A DNA stretch of 64,000 bases from Lysobacterales bacterium (GCA_016721015.1 JADKJL010000001.1:186001-250000), one strand, 5' to 3'. Shown: positions 29,368-39,480, counted from the stretch's first letter. A program made the numbers and translations. Notes: a model not told the origin generated them from the letters alone.

Positions 29368-30524
29368 GCGTGGCGCGCCGTCTCGTCCTCTGCACCGTGC
29401 TGGTCATGGCCATGCTGGCGCGCGCCGAAGCGGACGACCCTGCCCGCGATGCCGGCGAAAAGGAGGCCCAGCAGAAACTTGAGCAGGTTCGCACCCTTAT
29501 CCGCGCGCTCACTGACGAACTGCGCGCGACGCGTGGCGAGCGCGACGAGGCCACGGCCGCCTTGCGCAAGCAGGAAATCGCGATTGCCGCGGCGGCCGGC
29601 GAAGTGCAGACGATCGACGCGCAACTGATCGCGCAAAACAGCGAACTCCATTCACTCGGCCAGCAACGCGATGCGCTGGCCGGGAAATTGCGCAAGCAGC
29701 GCGAGGCGCTGGCCGTGCTGCTGCGCTCGGCCTATGCGCTGGGCCGCAGCGAGGAGCTCAAACTGCTGTTGCAACAGGAGGATGTCGGCTCGATCGCCCG
29801 CGTGCTCGCCTATCACCGCTATTTCCAGCGTGCCCGCGTCGATCGCATCGATACGCTGATGGTCGATCTCGGCCAGCTCGCCACTGTGCAGGAACAGATC
29901 GAGGCCAAGCGCGTCGCGCTGACCGCCACGCGCAAGCAACGCGAGGTCGACGTGGCCGCCTTGCAGACCCAGCGTGACGAGCGCGCCAGGCTGCTCGACG
30001 GACTCGACGGACAACTGAAGGATCAGCAAGTGCGCCTCGCGGTGATGGCACGCGACGAGAAAGGTCTCATCGACCTGCTCGAAAAACTGCGCGACGTGTT
30101 CGCCGACATTCCCGACAAACCGGACGGCGCGGAACCGTTTGCGAGCCTGCGCGGGCGCTTGCCGAAGCCCGTCAGCGGTCGCATCCTGACCGGTTTCGGT
30201 GCTGCCGACGACAGCGGGCGGGCGCTTTCGGGCGTGCTCATCGGATCACCCAGCGGCAGCCCGGTGCATGCGATCGCGCGCGGTCGCGTGGCCTATGCGG
30301 ACTGGCTCAAGGGCTACGGCATGCTGCTCATTCTCGATCACGGCGATGGCTACATGAGCCTGTACGGCTACAACGAAACGCTGCGCAAGGAAGTCGGCGA
30401 CTGGGTTTCGGCCGGCGAGACGATCGCCACCAGCGGCAACAGCGGTGGCCAGAAGGCGGCGGCCCTTTATTTCGAGCTGCGCCTGCAGGGCAAGCCGCTC
30501 AATCCGAAATCCTGGCTTCGCTGA
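29364..30524 (+). CDS. envC: Murein hydrolase activator EnvC
   Basis: Periplasmic activator of amidases that split septal peptidoglycan during division. Possible starts are TTG 29364 (overlapping the gpmI stop, TTGA) and GTG 29370; both lead into a signal peptide (VARRLVLCTVLVMAMLARAE). About 386 residues. Residues ~30-235 are a long coiled coil rich in Lys, Gln and Arg. The C-terminal LytM domain is degenerate as in E. coli EnvC: 'ALSGVLIGSPSGSPVHAIA', 'RVAYADWLKGYGMLLILDHG', 'DGYMSLYGYNETLRKEVGD', 'GGQKAAALYFELRLQGKPLN'. The zinc His/Asp and catalytic His of true M23 peptidases are missing, which fits an activator rather than an enzyme. Confidence 0.93.
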   Translation: MSVARRLVLCTVLVMAMLARAEADDPARDAGEKEAQQKLEQVRTLIRALTDELRATRGERDEATAALRKQEIAIAAAAGEVQTIDAQLIAQNSELHSLGQQRDALAGKLRKQREALAVLLRSAYALGRSEELKLLLQQEDVGSIARVLAYHRYFQRARVDRIDTLMVDLGQLATVQEQIEAKRVALTATRKQREVDVAALQTQRDERARLLDGLDGQLKDQQVRLAVMARDEKGLIDLLEKLRDVFADIPDKPDGAEPFASLRGRLPKPVSGRILTGFGAADDSGRALSGVLIGSPSGSPVHAIARGRVAYADWLKGYGMLLILDHGDGYMSLYGYNETLRKEVGDWVSAGETIATSGNSGGQKAAALYFELRLQGKPLNPKSWLR

Positions 30525-30571
30525 TACGGCACTCGCGCTATGATCGGCGCGCTCCCCTGAGGTTTTCCCCG

Positions 30572-31981
30572 ATGGCTTTCCGATTCCGTTTGCACTTGAT
30601 CCTCGTTGCCGTTTTCGCCGTGTGCGCGCATGCCTGGGCGGCGGATCCACCGGCCAGCACCGAACCCGTCGATGAAACCGACAGCACGATCGATGTGCAA
30701 GATGGCGTCCCGCCGCCGGCGGCGGCGGCGCCAAAAGCGGGCGCGGAGATCAACCTCGATGACGTGCGCCGCTTCACCGCCGTGATGAGCCTGGTCAAGC
30801 AGGCCTATGTCGAGCCGGTTGACGACCACCAACTGATGCTGGCCGCGATCAAGGGCATGCTGGTCGGACTGGATCCGCACAGCGAGTACCTCGAAGCCGA
30901 CGAACTCGATCAGCTCAACGAAGACACCTCGGGCAGCTACGCCGGCCTCGGTCTCGAAGTGACCACGGTGGATGGTTTCCTGCGCGTGATCGCGCCGATC
31001 GACGAGACGCCCGCCGAGCGCGCCGGGATCAAGGCCGGCGATACCATCCTGCGTATCGACAACGTGCTGGTGCAGGCCGACAACCTCGGCGACGCGGTCG
31101 ACATGTTGCGCGGCGTTGCCGGCTCCGATGTGACGCTGTCGATTCTGCGCGAAGGCTCGCGCGAGCCCCAGGATTTCAAGCTCAAGCGCGAGATCATCCG
31201 CGTCGCCAGCGTGCGCGGCCGCCTGCTCGAGCCGGGTTATGCGTATCTGCGCGTGTCCCAGTTCCAGGCCGAGACCGGCAGCGACCTGCGCAAGCGCATC
31301 GCCTATCTGCAGAAGGAAAATGGCAAGCCCCTGATCGGCGCCGTGCTCGATCTGCGCAGCAATCCGGGTGGCCTGCTCAATGCCGCCGTCGAAGTCAGCG
31401 ACCTGCTCCTCGATGCCGGTGGCATCGTCACCACGCGCGGTCGTATCCGCGAAGCCGGGATGGCGTTCCAGGCGACTCCTGGCGATGCCCTTGAGGGGGC
31501 CTCCCTGGTCGTCCTGATCGATCGCGGCAGCGCGTCGGCGGCCGAAATCGTTGCCGGCGCGCTTAAGGACAACCACCGCGCCCTGCTCATGGGCCGACGC
31601 AGTTTCGGCAAGGGCTCGGTGCAGACCGTGCTCAATCTCGATGATCGGCACGCGCTCAAGCTGACCACCGCCCGTTACTACACGCCGAGTGGCGTTTCGA
31701 TCCAGGCCGCAGGCATCCAGCCGGACATCGAGCTGGCTGATCTGGCCCTGAGCGAAAACGAAGGCGATGCATTCGGGCGGATCAGCGAGCGCGACCTGCG
31801 CAATCACCTGAAGGGTGATGCGGAAACGCCGGCCGGCAAGTCCGCCGGGGACGCGAAGTCAAAGCCCAGCGCGCCCACCGACTACGCCCTCAATGAAGCG
31901 CTCAATGCACTGAAGGCGATGGCTTTGCAGCAGCGCCGAGCGGCTCCACCGGTTCCGACCGCGAAGGAAAACAAGGGCTGA
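30572..31981 (+). CDS. ctpA: C-terminal processing peptidase (S41, PDZ)
   Basis: Periplasmic Ser/Lys protease that trims or degrades envelope proteins. 469 residues with a signal peptide (cleavage near AWAAD). The PDZ domain is at ~125-205 ('YAGLGLEVTTVDGFLRVIAP', 'ERAGIKAGDTILRIDNV'). The S41 core has 'IGAVLDLRSNPGGLLNAAVE', 'DRGSASAAEIVAGALKDN' (catalytic Ser322) and 'MGRRSFGKGSVQTVLNL' (catalytic Lys347), then 'TARYYTPSGVSIQAAGIQPD'. The last ~70 residues are a charged tail. It is the third gene of gpmI-envC-ctpA, 47 bp behind envC. In relatives this protease regulates cell-wall hydrolases, which suits its place next to envC. Confidence 0.94.
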   Translation: MAFRFRLHLILVAVFAVCAHAWAADPPASTEPVDETDSTIDVQDGVPPPAAAAPKAGAEINLDDVRRFTAVMSLVKQAYVEPVDDHQLMLAAIKGMLVGLDPHSEYLEADELDQLNEDTSGSYAGLGLEVTTVDGFLRVIAPIDETPAERAGIKAGDTILRIDNVLVQADNLGDAVDMLRGVAGSDVTLSILREGSREPQDFKLKREIIRVASVRGRLLEPGYAYLRVSQFQAETGSDLRKRIAYLQKENGKPLIGAVLDLRSNPGGLLNAAVEVSDLLLDAGGIVTTRGRIREAGMAFQATPGDALEGASLVVLIDRGSASAAEIVAGALKDNHRALLMGRRSFGKGSVQTVLNLDDRHALKLTTARYYTPSGVSIQAAGIQPDIELADLALSENEGDAFGRISERDLRNHLKGDAETPAGKSAGDAKSKPSAPTDYALNEALNALKAMALQQRRAAPPVPTAKENKG

Positions 31982-32233
31982 GTTGGCGACGTCGGCAGCG
32001 GCGCGGAAGTCCGTGTCTGGCAGCCGCTTCGATCTTGCCGGCAGAACAACGGGCAACAGGCTGCCAAGGCGCCAGGCGCGTTAAAAGTTCGTGATGGTGA
32101 AGCACGGGGCTCCGCAAACGGCGTCCACGCGCTAAACTTGGAGTTTGACCCACCGCGCTTGAACGCTGCGGAGGGTTGCCTGACCCGGCCCCCTGGACGC
32201 GTCAGCAAGCGATCGAACAAAGGAACCCCCTGC

Positions 32234-33040
32234 ATGAAGAGTCAAAGTCTCGCCGCCCTGTTGTGTTGCCTTGCTGGATCCCTGATCGCCTCGGCGGCCT
32301 GCGCCACCCAGCTGTACAGCAATGGCCCCCTCGTCACCAATCCGGGTGCGCATCTGCCGAGCGGCGATGTCAGCCTGGTCCAGGATGTGACCTATCCAGG
32401 TGCGACCGCGTTCGGCATAACGGCGGGACCGGATTATCGCCTCACCGACGACTTCAGCGTGCCGGCCGGCCACTTCTGGACGATCGACAGTGCGACGTTG
32501 TTCGGTTATCAGACCGGTTCTGGCGATGCCGCATTCACCGATGCGCGGGTCATCATCTGGCAGGGATTCCCGGATTCCTTCAACAGCACCAAGCTGTTCG
32601 ATGGCACGGTCAGCAACAACCTGGTCTCCTCGACCCCCGGTGTCTGGCGCACGGCGGAATCGTTCGACGCGACGACCTTCAGCAATTCCGAGCGCCGGGT
32701 CAAGGATCTGCTCGTGGCGATTCCGCCCCTGGTTCTCAGCGGCGGGACGTACTGGATCGACTGGCAATTGAAGGGGCCGGTAGCGACCGATCGCGTGTTC
32801 ACGCCGCCGGTGACAATCCTCGGCCAGCCCTCTACCGCGGCCAATGGATTTGCCCGTCGCAAGTGTCCGTCACCGGCGCCCGAAGGTGACGCCGAGTGCG
32901 TGAATACGCCCGGAGGTTGGATATTCTTTCGCAATGGCATCGCGCCTTACCTGGTCGATCTGCCATTTCTGCTGCATGGCAGCGACGTGGTCGATCTGCT
33001 CTTCAAGGATGGTTTCGACACGGTACCGGCTACGCCCTGA
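32234..33040 (+). CDS. Secreted protein of unknown function with GFD-type end motif
   Basis: About 268 residues. The start at 32234 (MKSQSLAALLCCLAGSLIAS) has an AGGAAC ribosome site; the frame is open 32 codons upstream without support. Signal peptide cleavage is near CAT. The mature part is beta-rich with aromatic strands: 'DYRLTDDFSVPAGHFWTIDS', 'ATLFGYQTGSGDAAFTDARV', 'GTYWIDWQLKGPVATDRVFT'. This resembles secreted proteins that describe themselves only by a conserved beta-sandwich; I do not recognise a named domain. It ends 'VVDLLFKDGFDTVPATP', one of the related C-terminal motifs in this window. A strong terminator follows. Confidence 0.72.
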   Translation: MKSQSLAALLCCLAGSLIASAACATQLYSNGPLVTNPGAHLPSGDVSLVQDVTYPGATAFGITAGPDYRLTDDFSVPAGHFWTIDSATLFGYQTGSGDAAFTDARVIIWQGFPDSFNSTKLFDGTVSNNLVSSTPGVWRTAESFDATTFSNSERRVKDLLVAIPPLVLSGGTYWIDWQLKGPVATDRVFTPPVTILGQPSTAANGFARRKCPSPAPEGDAECVNTPGGWIFFRNGIAPYLVDLPFLLHGSDVVDLLFKDGFDTVPATP

Positions 33041-33073
33041 GGCGAAATCGGGAGGCCCGCATTGCTGACCCGA

Positions 33074-33107
33074 ACGGCAGGCCTGGAGAATTCCGGCCTG
33101 CCGTTTT
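33074..33107 (+). terminator. Rho-independent terminator
   Basis: ACGGCAGGCC and GGCCTGCCGT form a perfect 10-bp stem with an 11-base loop, followed by TTTTCATTTC. It ends the transcript of the preceding secreted-protein gene. Confidence 0.9.
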
Positions 33108-33179
33108 CATTTCTACCGGAACGCTTTCGATGGTTTCGGACTCGCCGGCCCGCGCTCGGGCCGGGGCATCGGAGGACTG

Positions 33180-33533
33180 ATGAAAAGCGCAATGACCGCA
33201 TCCGTTTTGTTCGGCCTGATCCTCGCCGGTTCTAGCGCCTGCGCAAACCATCCCGCGAACCCCGCGTGGCTCGATCAAATGGTCGCCAAGTTCGCGGCGG
33301 CCCCGGTTGCCAATCCTCCGCGGCGCATCCTGCGCTATCGCTATCGAGGGCAGAACGTCTACTACGTTCCACCCAGTTGCTGCGATCAGCCGAGTTCCCT
33401 GTACGACGAAGGCGGGGAACTCCTGTGCGCACCCGATGGTGGCATGACGGGACGCGGCGATGGGCGCTGCGCTGATTTCCATCGATTGAAGTCCGACGAA
33501 TCGGTGCTGTGGAGCGATGCGCGCAGCCGCTGA
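33180..33533 (+). CDS. Small exported Cys-containing protein (DUF6970-like)
   Basis: 117 residues behind a good ribosome site (TCGGAGG). The leader is MKSAMTASVLFGLILAGSSA followed by Cys; the fit to a lipobox is weak, so it is either a lipoprotein or simply secreted. The mature part has 'YRYRGQNVYYVPPSCCDQPS' and 'LLCAPDGGMTGRGDGRCADF': a Cys-Cys pair, a Cys and a final Cys separated by a Gly/Asp loop. This pattern resembles the small DUF6970 proteins; the name is from memory and should be checked. Function unknown. Confidence 0.68.
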   Translation: MKSAMTASVLFGLILAGSSACANHPANPAWLDQMVAKFAAAPVANPPRRILRYRYRGQNVYYVPPSCCDQPSSLYDEGGELLCAPDGGMTGRGDGRCADFHRLKSDESVLWSDARSR

Positions 33534-33640
33534 GCAAAGGGTCAGCGAGCGCCGGGGCGTGCCGGGCGGTTGGCGGAATCGCCGATAGAGGCGAGAATGC
33601 CCGTTCGAGATCCGCATCATTTTCAGCCCGGAGCAGTTTG

Positions 33641-35043
33641 ATGGCCAGCCATGAAGTGAAAGTCCCCGACATCGGCAACTACACCGGCATCCCGGTCATC
33701 GAAGTGCTGGTCAAACCGGGCGACACGGTGCGCAAGGATCAAGGCCTGGTCACGCTGGAGTCGGACAAGGCGACGATGGAAGTGCCTTCGTCGGTGGCCG
33801 GCGTGGTCAAGGAGGTCAAGGTCAAGCTGGGCGATGAGATTGGTGAAGGCACGGTGGTCGCGATCATCGACGCCGAAGAGACCGCGGAATCGCCCAAGAA
33901 GACCAAGAACCCGGACAAGTCGGCTGCGGAGCCGGCCAAGGCGGAGTCGACCCCGCCACCCGCGAAACAACAAGACGCACCCGTAAAGGCGACGATCGAC
34001 ACCAGCAAGCCGATGCGCTTGACCGAGCTCGAAACCGCCGCGCTGGCGCCGGACATCGATCCGGAGGTGGCCGGCCCGCAATCACCGCCGATTTCCTTCG
34101 GCGCCGATACGGTCATGCCGGACAAGGTGCCGTACGCGAGTCCTGCGGTACGCCTGTTCGCCCGCGAACTTGGCGTCGACCTGTTCAAGGTCAGCGGCAG
34201 CGAACGCAAGGGTCGCATCTCGCGCGAGGATGTGCAGAACTTCGTCAAGCAGGCGCTGGCCGGGGATGGCGCGGCACGCGCAGGTCCGGGTGGCGTTGGC
34301 GGGCTCGGGATCTGCTGCCATGGCCGCAGATCGATTTTGCCAAGTTTGGCGAGGTCGAGTCGAAGCCGCGCTCGAAGATCAAGAAGATTTCTGGAGCCAA
34401 CCTCGCCCGCAACTGGGTCATGATCCCGCACGTCACCCAGTTCGATGATGCCGACATCAGCGAGCTCGAAGCCCTGCGCGTCAATCTCAACAAGGAGAAC
34501 GAGAAGGCCGGCATCAAGCTGACCATGCTCGCCTTCCTGATCAAGGCGGTGGTCGCCGCCCTGAAGAAATTCCCCGATTTCAATGCCTCGCTGGATGCCA
34601 GCGGCGAGAACCTGATCCTGAAGAAATATTTCCATATCGGCTTCGCCGCCGACACGCCGAATGGACTCGTCGTGCCGGTCATCCGCGACGCTGACAAGAA
34701 GGGCGTCATCGAACTTGCCCAGGAATCCGGCGACCTCGCGAAGAAGGCGCGTGATGGCAAACTCGGCCCGGCCGACATGTCCGGCGGCTGCTTCTCGATC
34801 TCCAGCCTCGGCGGCATCGGCGGCACGGCATTCACGCCGATCGTCAATGCACCGGAAGTGGCCATCCTCGGCGTATCGAAATCCGCGATGAAGCCGGTCT
34901 GGAATGGCGAGAAGTTCAAGCCGCGCCTGATCCTGCCACTAAGCCTGAGCTACGACCACCGCGTCATCGACGGGGCCTCGGCGGCGCGCTTCACCGCCTA
35001 TCTCGGCCAGGTGCTGGCCGACATGCGCCGCGTGCTGCTTTGA
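33641..35043 (+). CDS. aceF: Pyruvate dehydrogenase E2, dihydrolipoamide acetyltransferase (one frameshift)
   Basis: Moves the acetyl group from lipoamide to CoA in the pyruvate dehydrogenase complex. The start at 33641 ([16 protein letters not shown]) follows GGAG. One lipoyl domain (Lys43 in '[11 protein letters not shown]'), an Ala/Pro/Lys linker, and the E1/E3-binding domain ('[20 protein letters not shown]') are in the first frame. The frame then breaks near 34300-34312; the catalytic domain continues one frame over from '[17 protein letters not shown]', through '[19 protein letters not shown]' to '[20 protein letters not shown]' (catalytic H-R-x-x-D-G). Length over the break is about 467 residues, as for single-lipoyl E2s. 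Because E2 is needed for growth and nothing else is missing, a one-base sequence error is the likely cause. aceE (E1) is not upstream here. Confidence 0.9.
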
Positions 35044-35058
35044 ACCGGAGAAACTGAG

Positions 35059-36908
35059 ATGGCAAATTCGATCGAGATCAAGGTTCCGGACATTGGCGGC
35101 AGCGGTGATATTCCGGTCATTGAAGTGCTCGTGAAAGCGGGCGACACGGTGCGCAAGAACCAGGGCATCGTCACCCTCGAATCGGACAAGGCGACGATGG
35201 AAGTGCCCTCGCCGGATGACGGCGTAATCAAGGAGTTGAAGGTCAAGCTCGGCGACACCGCGAGTGAAAGCACGGTGGTGGCGATTCTGAAACCGCTGGC
35301 GCTTCGGCGGTACGGACAAGGCCGCCAAGCCCGAAGCAGCAGCGCCGAAAACCGCACCTCGGCAAGTCGAACCCTGGACTGCTGGCTTGCTCACCTCCTC
35401 TCCATGGAGTCGACACCCACCCTGCGGGGCAGCCACTCTCCCGGGAGAGAAGAGGGAAAGCTGCGCCGAAAGCGGCGGCAGCGAGCGGACGCAAGGCCGA
35501 TATCGAGTGCCAGGTGGTCGTGTTGGGTTCGGGTCCGGGTGGCTACACGGCCGCCTTTCGTGCGGCCGATCTCGGCCAGGACACGGTGCTGATCGAACGC
35601 TACGCAACGCTCGGCGGCGTCTGCCTCAATGTCGGCTGCATTCCGTCCAAGGCGCTGCTGCATGCCGGGCGCGTGATCGAGGAAGCCGCGCATGCCGAAG
35701 TCATCGGCATCAGCTTTGGCAAGCCGAAGATCGATCTCGACAAGCTGCGTGCGAGCAAGGACAAGGTCGTCACCCAACTGACCGGCGGCCTGGCCAGCAT
35801 GGCCAAGCAGCGCAAGGTCACCACGCTCCAGGGCACCGGCAAGTTTGTCTCGGCCAACGAGATCGAAGTGGAAGACGAGGATGGCACGAAGCTCGTGCGC
35901 TTCGACAAGGCCATCATCGCCGCCGGTTCGCAGGCGGTGAAGTTGCCGGGCTTCCCGTGGGACGACAAGCGCATGATGGATTCGACCGACGCGCTCGATC
36001 TGACCGACATTCCAAAGAAACTGCTGGTCGTCGGCGGCGGCATCATCGGTCTCGAGATGGCCTGCGTGTATGACGCGCTCGGCAGCGAAGTGACCGTGGT
36101 CGAACTGCTTGACCAGCTCATGCCCGGTGCGGACCCTGATCTCGTGCGCCCGCTGCAGCAGCGCCTGTCCAAGCGCTATGCCGGCATCCATTTGAAGGTG
36201 AAGGTGGCGAAAATCGAGGCGGGCAAGAAGGGCCTCACGGCAACTTTCGAAGGCGACAAGGCGCCCGAACCGCAAACCTACGATCGCGTCCTCGTCGCCG
36301 TCGGTCGCTCGGCCAACGGCGGCAAGATCAATGCCGAGGCGGCCGGCGTCAATGTCACCGATCGCGGCTTCATTCCGGTCGACAAGCAGATGCGCACCAA
36401 CGTGCCGCATATCTTCGCCATCGGCGATCTGGTCGGCCAGCCGATGCTGGCGCACAAAGCCACCCATGAAGGCAAGGTTGCCGCCGAAGTCGCTGCCGGC
36501 CAGAAGAGCGAATTCGTCGCTCGCGTGATTCCGTCAGTGGCCTACACCGATCCCGAAATCGCCTGGGTCGGCCTGACCGAGACCGAGGCGAAGAAGGCCG
36601 GCATCGCCTATGGCGTCGGCAAGTTCCCACACGCGGCTTCCGGACGCGCCATCGGCATTGGTCGCACCGAAGGCTTCACCAAGCTGTTGTTTGATGAAGC
36701 CAGTCACCGCGTCATCGGTGCCGGCATCGTCGCCCCGAATGCAGGTGACCTGATCGCCGAAGTCGGCCTCGCCATCGAAATGGGGTGCGAAGCCGCCGAC
36801 ATCGGCCTGACCATCCATCCGCATCCAACCCTGAGCGAATCGGTCGGCATGGCCGCTGAGGTTTACGAAGGCACGATTACGGATTTGTATATTCCGAAGA
36901 AGAAATAG
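35059..36908 (+). CDS. lpdA: Dihydrolipoamide dehydrogenase (E3) with N-terminal lipoyl domain (frame-disrupted linker)
   Basis: Flavoprotein that re-oxidises dihydrolipoamide with NAD+. The gene starts 15 bp behind aceF with a GGAG site. Residues 1-80 are a lipoyl domain (Lys44 in '[11 protein letters not shown]') nearly identical to that of E2. The frame changes twice in the Ala/Pro linker (about 35300 and 35360-35460). The E3 body runs in one frame to 36908: 'VVVLGSGPGGYTAAFRAADL' (FAD site), 'GGVCLNVGCIPSKALLHAG' (redox Cys pair), 'VVGGGIIGLEMACVYDALGS' (NAD site), 'IFAIGDLVGQPMLAHKATHE' and 'HPHPTLSESVGMAAEVYEGT' (active-site His-Glu pair). An E3 with its own lipoyl domain is known in Neisseria and Xanthomonadales. 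The active-site parts are intact. Confidence 0.9.
35361..35459. repeat. Probable ~100-bp insertion in the lpdA interdomain linker
   Basis: On each side the sequence reads as an ordinary Ala/Pro/Lys linker (KPEAAAPKTA before, APKAAAASGRKADIE after), but in different frames. The part between codes for Cys-, Trp- and Ser-rich peptide in every frame and holds two palindromes, CTCCATGGAG (35400-35409) and CTCTCCCGGGAGAG (35436-35449). Exact ends cannot be set by eye. Confidence 0.45.
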
Positions 36909-37766
36909 CAGCGGCGATCCCCCCGTTACAAGCAGTCCTGGAATCGCCTGCCGCAGCCGGCAGAAAGGCGGGGCTACAGAACAGGCGCCAACCGAACTCG
37001 CAATGGATTGCCGGTTGCCTTGAACCACGATCTACGGGCGGTGCAAGCGCTGGGTCGCGTTGCCGGCGACCGGTAGCGTAGCGACCTTTGGCACGATCTC
37101 GTAGCGAATCCGCATGCCAGTTCAACCAGTTCAGCAACGGTGTCCAATCGGCGCGGTGGGCGAGGATCGCCTTGCTGTCGAGGTCGAAGACGCTTTGCCC
37201 GTGCTCGGCGAGTCCGACATAGGTCTGCGAATCACGGATGCGGATCATCGCCGCCGAAGTCACCCGGCCGAGGGTCGCATCAAGCTGTCTCAGCGAAAGT
37301 GTGCGTTCGCGCACGCGGTTGGCGATCATGGCCAGGCGCATGCGTCCCGAACGCACTTCGTCGCGCTTGCGCACCATGTCGATGAAGCCGAGGGTGGCGC
37401 GCAGATCAATCGACGAAGGCACGATCGGAACGATCAACGCATCGGCATGGCGGGCGAACTGATCGAACTCGTGACCGCGCAGACCAGCCGGGTATCGATC
37501 AGCAAGATTTCGGTGGGCGCTGGAATGCGCAGCATCCAGCCCGGGGTCAATCCACGCGCCGGATCATTGCCGGCGACGGCGGTGACCGCAGCCAGATGCG
37601 CGGGTCGTTGCTGGCACCAGGCCAGTGACGAGCCCTGCGGATCGCAGTCAAACAAGGTCGTCTGCTTGCCCGCATTGGCAAAGTAGGCAGCGAGGTTTGT
37701 GGTCAGCGTGGTCTTGCCACATCCACCCTTGCTGTTGGCGATCAGGATCCTGAACATTGCGCTCAT
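36877..37766 (-). CDS. ParA/MinD-like P-loop ATPase (frameshifted)
   Basis: The start at 37766 or 37757 gives '[20 protein letters not shown]', a perfect deviant Walker A motif (K-G-G-x-G-K-T-T), then '[13 protein letters not shown]' (Walker A') and 'EILLIDT' (Walker B). The frame breaks near 37495; the next frame continues with '[20 protein letters not shown]', '[20 protein letters not shown]' and '[15 protein letters not shown]', the normal sequel. The C-terminal end is unsure: one frame runs to 36877 and overlaps the lpdA end, another gives '...[18 protein letters not shown]' and stops at 37032, which looks more natural. No parB or centromere-like repeats are seen, so it is an orphan ATPase of unknown cargo. 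Convergent with lpdA. Confidence 0.75.
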
Positions 37767-37914
37767 GAATTGCCGACTCAACCTGCCCTCGTAGATGCCA
37801 CCATACGCCAATCGACGACGAATCCGGAACTCCTCCGCAACGATGCGTGCTCAATCAATACTCCGTGCCTGCATCAGTCGACTGCGGCCTCTGCGATCAC
37901 CCGCAACTGACGGG

Positions 37915-39480
37915 CCGGGTCACCCCGGCCGCCGTGGTTTCACTGTTGTACGTGGATCGTTGTGGAGATCTGCGCGCTCGTGCTGTCGATGGCGAGTTGC
38001 AGATCCGCGGCGGCACCGACCAGCAACACCGACTGATCGGCCAGGCCGACCGCCAACTGGCGGGTGCCGGCGTCAATCGTCGTCCATTCACTGACCGCAT
38101 TTGATCCGAGCAAGCGAACGAGCAGCTGCCCGCTCGTGCGCAGGGTCTGGATGCGGATCACCTTGCCGGTGTCGCCCCCGCACGCGGGCCAGTTCGGTGA
38201 TGCGGCCATCCGCGTTCCATGCCGTGCCCAGATCGAGCATCTGCAGGTTGTCCGCCGTCAGCGGATTGACCTGATCGGGGCTGCTGATCGCATCGACATC
38301 CTCGGCCCCGTCACCGCCGACCTCGAAACCATCGCGCAACAGCACCGCCTGGGTGTTGTCAGTGGCGCTGTCGTTGGTGGGCTGGATGTCACCTGCGGCA
38401 CTGACCGTGGCCGTCGTGCTGATCACGTCGGTCGGCAGACTCGCATCGTCCTTGACCCAGGCATTGAACAGGTAGACCACGCCACCGCCGGCCGGGATGT
38501 TGACCGCCGTGTCGCTGAGGTTGCCGGTTCCGCTCGGGGTACAGCTCGCGCCCGGCTGACCTGGACACACTGCCAGCTCGGTGTCGCATTGAGCAGGGTC
38601 ACCGGCAGGTTGCTGGTGACGGTGGCGCCGGTCATGTTCGTGTTGCCCGGATTGTTGACCACGATCGTGTAGGTCAGCAGCTTGCCGAACTGCACGAAAT
38701 GGCGGTTGTCGGTGATGCTGATGCCAAGATCCGGCGCATCGGCTTGGACGATGTGCAGCACATTGCTGGCCTGCGGGCCGGTGTAGTTCGGATCGGTGAT
38801 CGTCGCCACCACCGCGTAGTCGCCGATGGCACTCGGAGCGGTCGGGTTGCCGTTGTAGGTCACGCTGAAGCTGACACCAGGCGGTGTCGAGGTGACCGTG
38901 GCCGGCTTCGGTGATCCGTCAAAGGTCTGGGTCAGGTTGCTCAGAGCGAGCGTGGCACTGGCCGGGGTGATGCTGGCCGTGTTGGTGCCGCTGGCGGCGT
39001 AGGTGGTGCCGTTGCAGCTGGCCGTGACCGCGTAGTTACCAACATCCGGGCCGACCGCCGGGGTCACCGTGCAGGTCGTTGCCGGTTCCTCGGTGATGTG
39101 CGCGGTGGCGAGGTGGGTATTGCCGTCGTAGACAAAGCTCAAGCTATCCCAGCTGACTGTACCGATGATCGGATTGTTGGTCAGGGCGAAGCTCGCCTCC
39201 GGCGTCAGGCTGCCGCTGTTGGCGGTCACTGCATAGCTGCCGGCCAGGTTGTTGGCCGTGGCACTGATCGAGACAACACCGTTGAAGTTGGTCAAACCGC
39301 TCACTGGGCCAAGCGTTGCCGTGGCGCCACTGGCCGGTGCGGCGAAGCTCACGCTCTCGCCCATCACCGCGCCGCCCAACGCATCGACCACGCGTGCATC
39401 GAGCGTCGATGCAAAGGCCGTGTTGACCAGCGTGCTCTGCGGCGTGCCCGCATAGGCGAGGATTGCGGTGGCGGCGTTGG
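37915..39480. repeat. Duplicated gene tail, copy 1
   Basis: About 1,565 bp that is almost identical to 44556-46111 in the same orientation. It covers the Ig/MBG/DUF11 and C-terminal domains of beta-helix protein A and the palindrome just past the stop. Differences I can see are a handful of substitutions and three short indels. Confidence 0.92.

Noticed and set aside
34300..34312. Programmed frameshift in aceF
   Set aside because: No slippery heptamer or downstream pseudoknot is seen, and many other genes nearby are broken in the same way.
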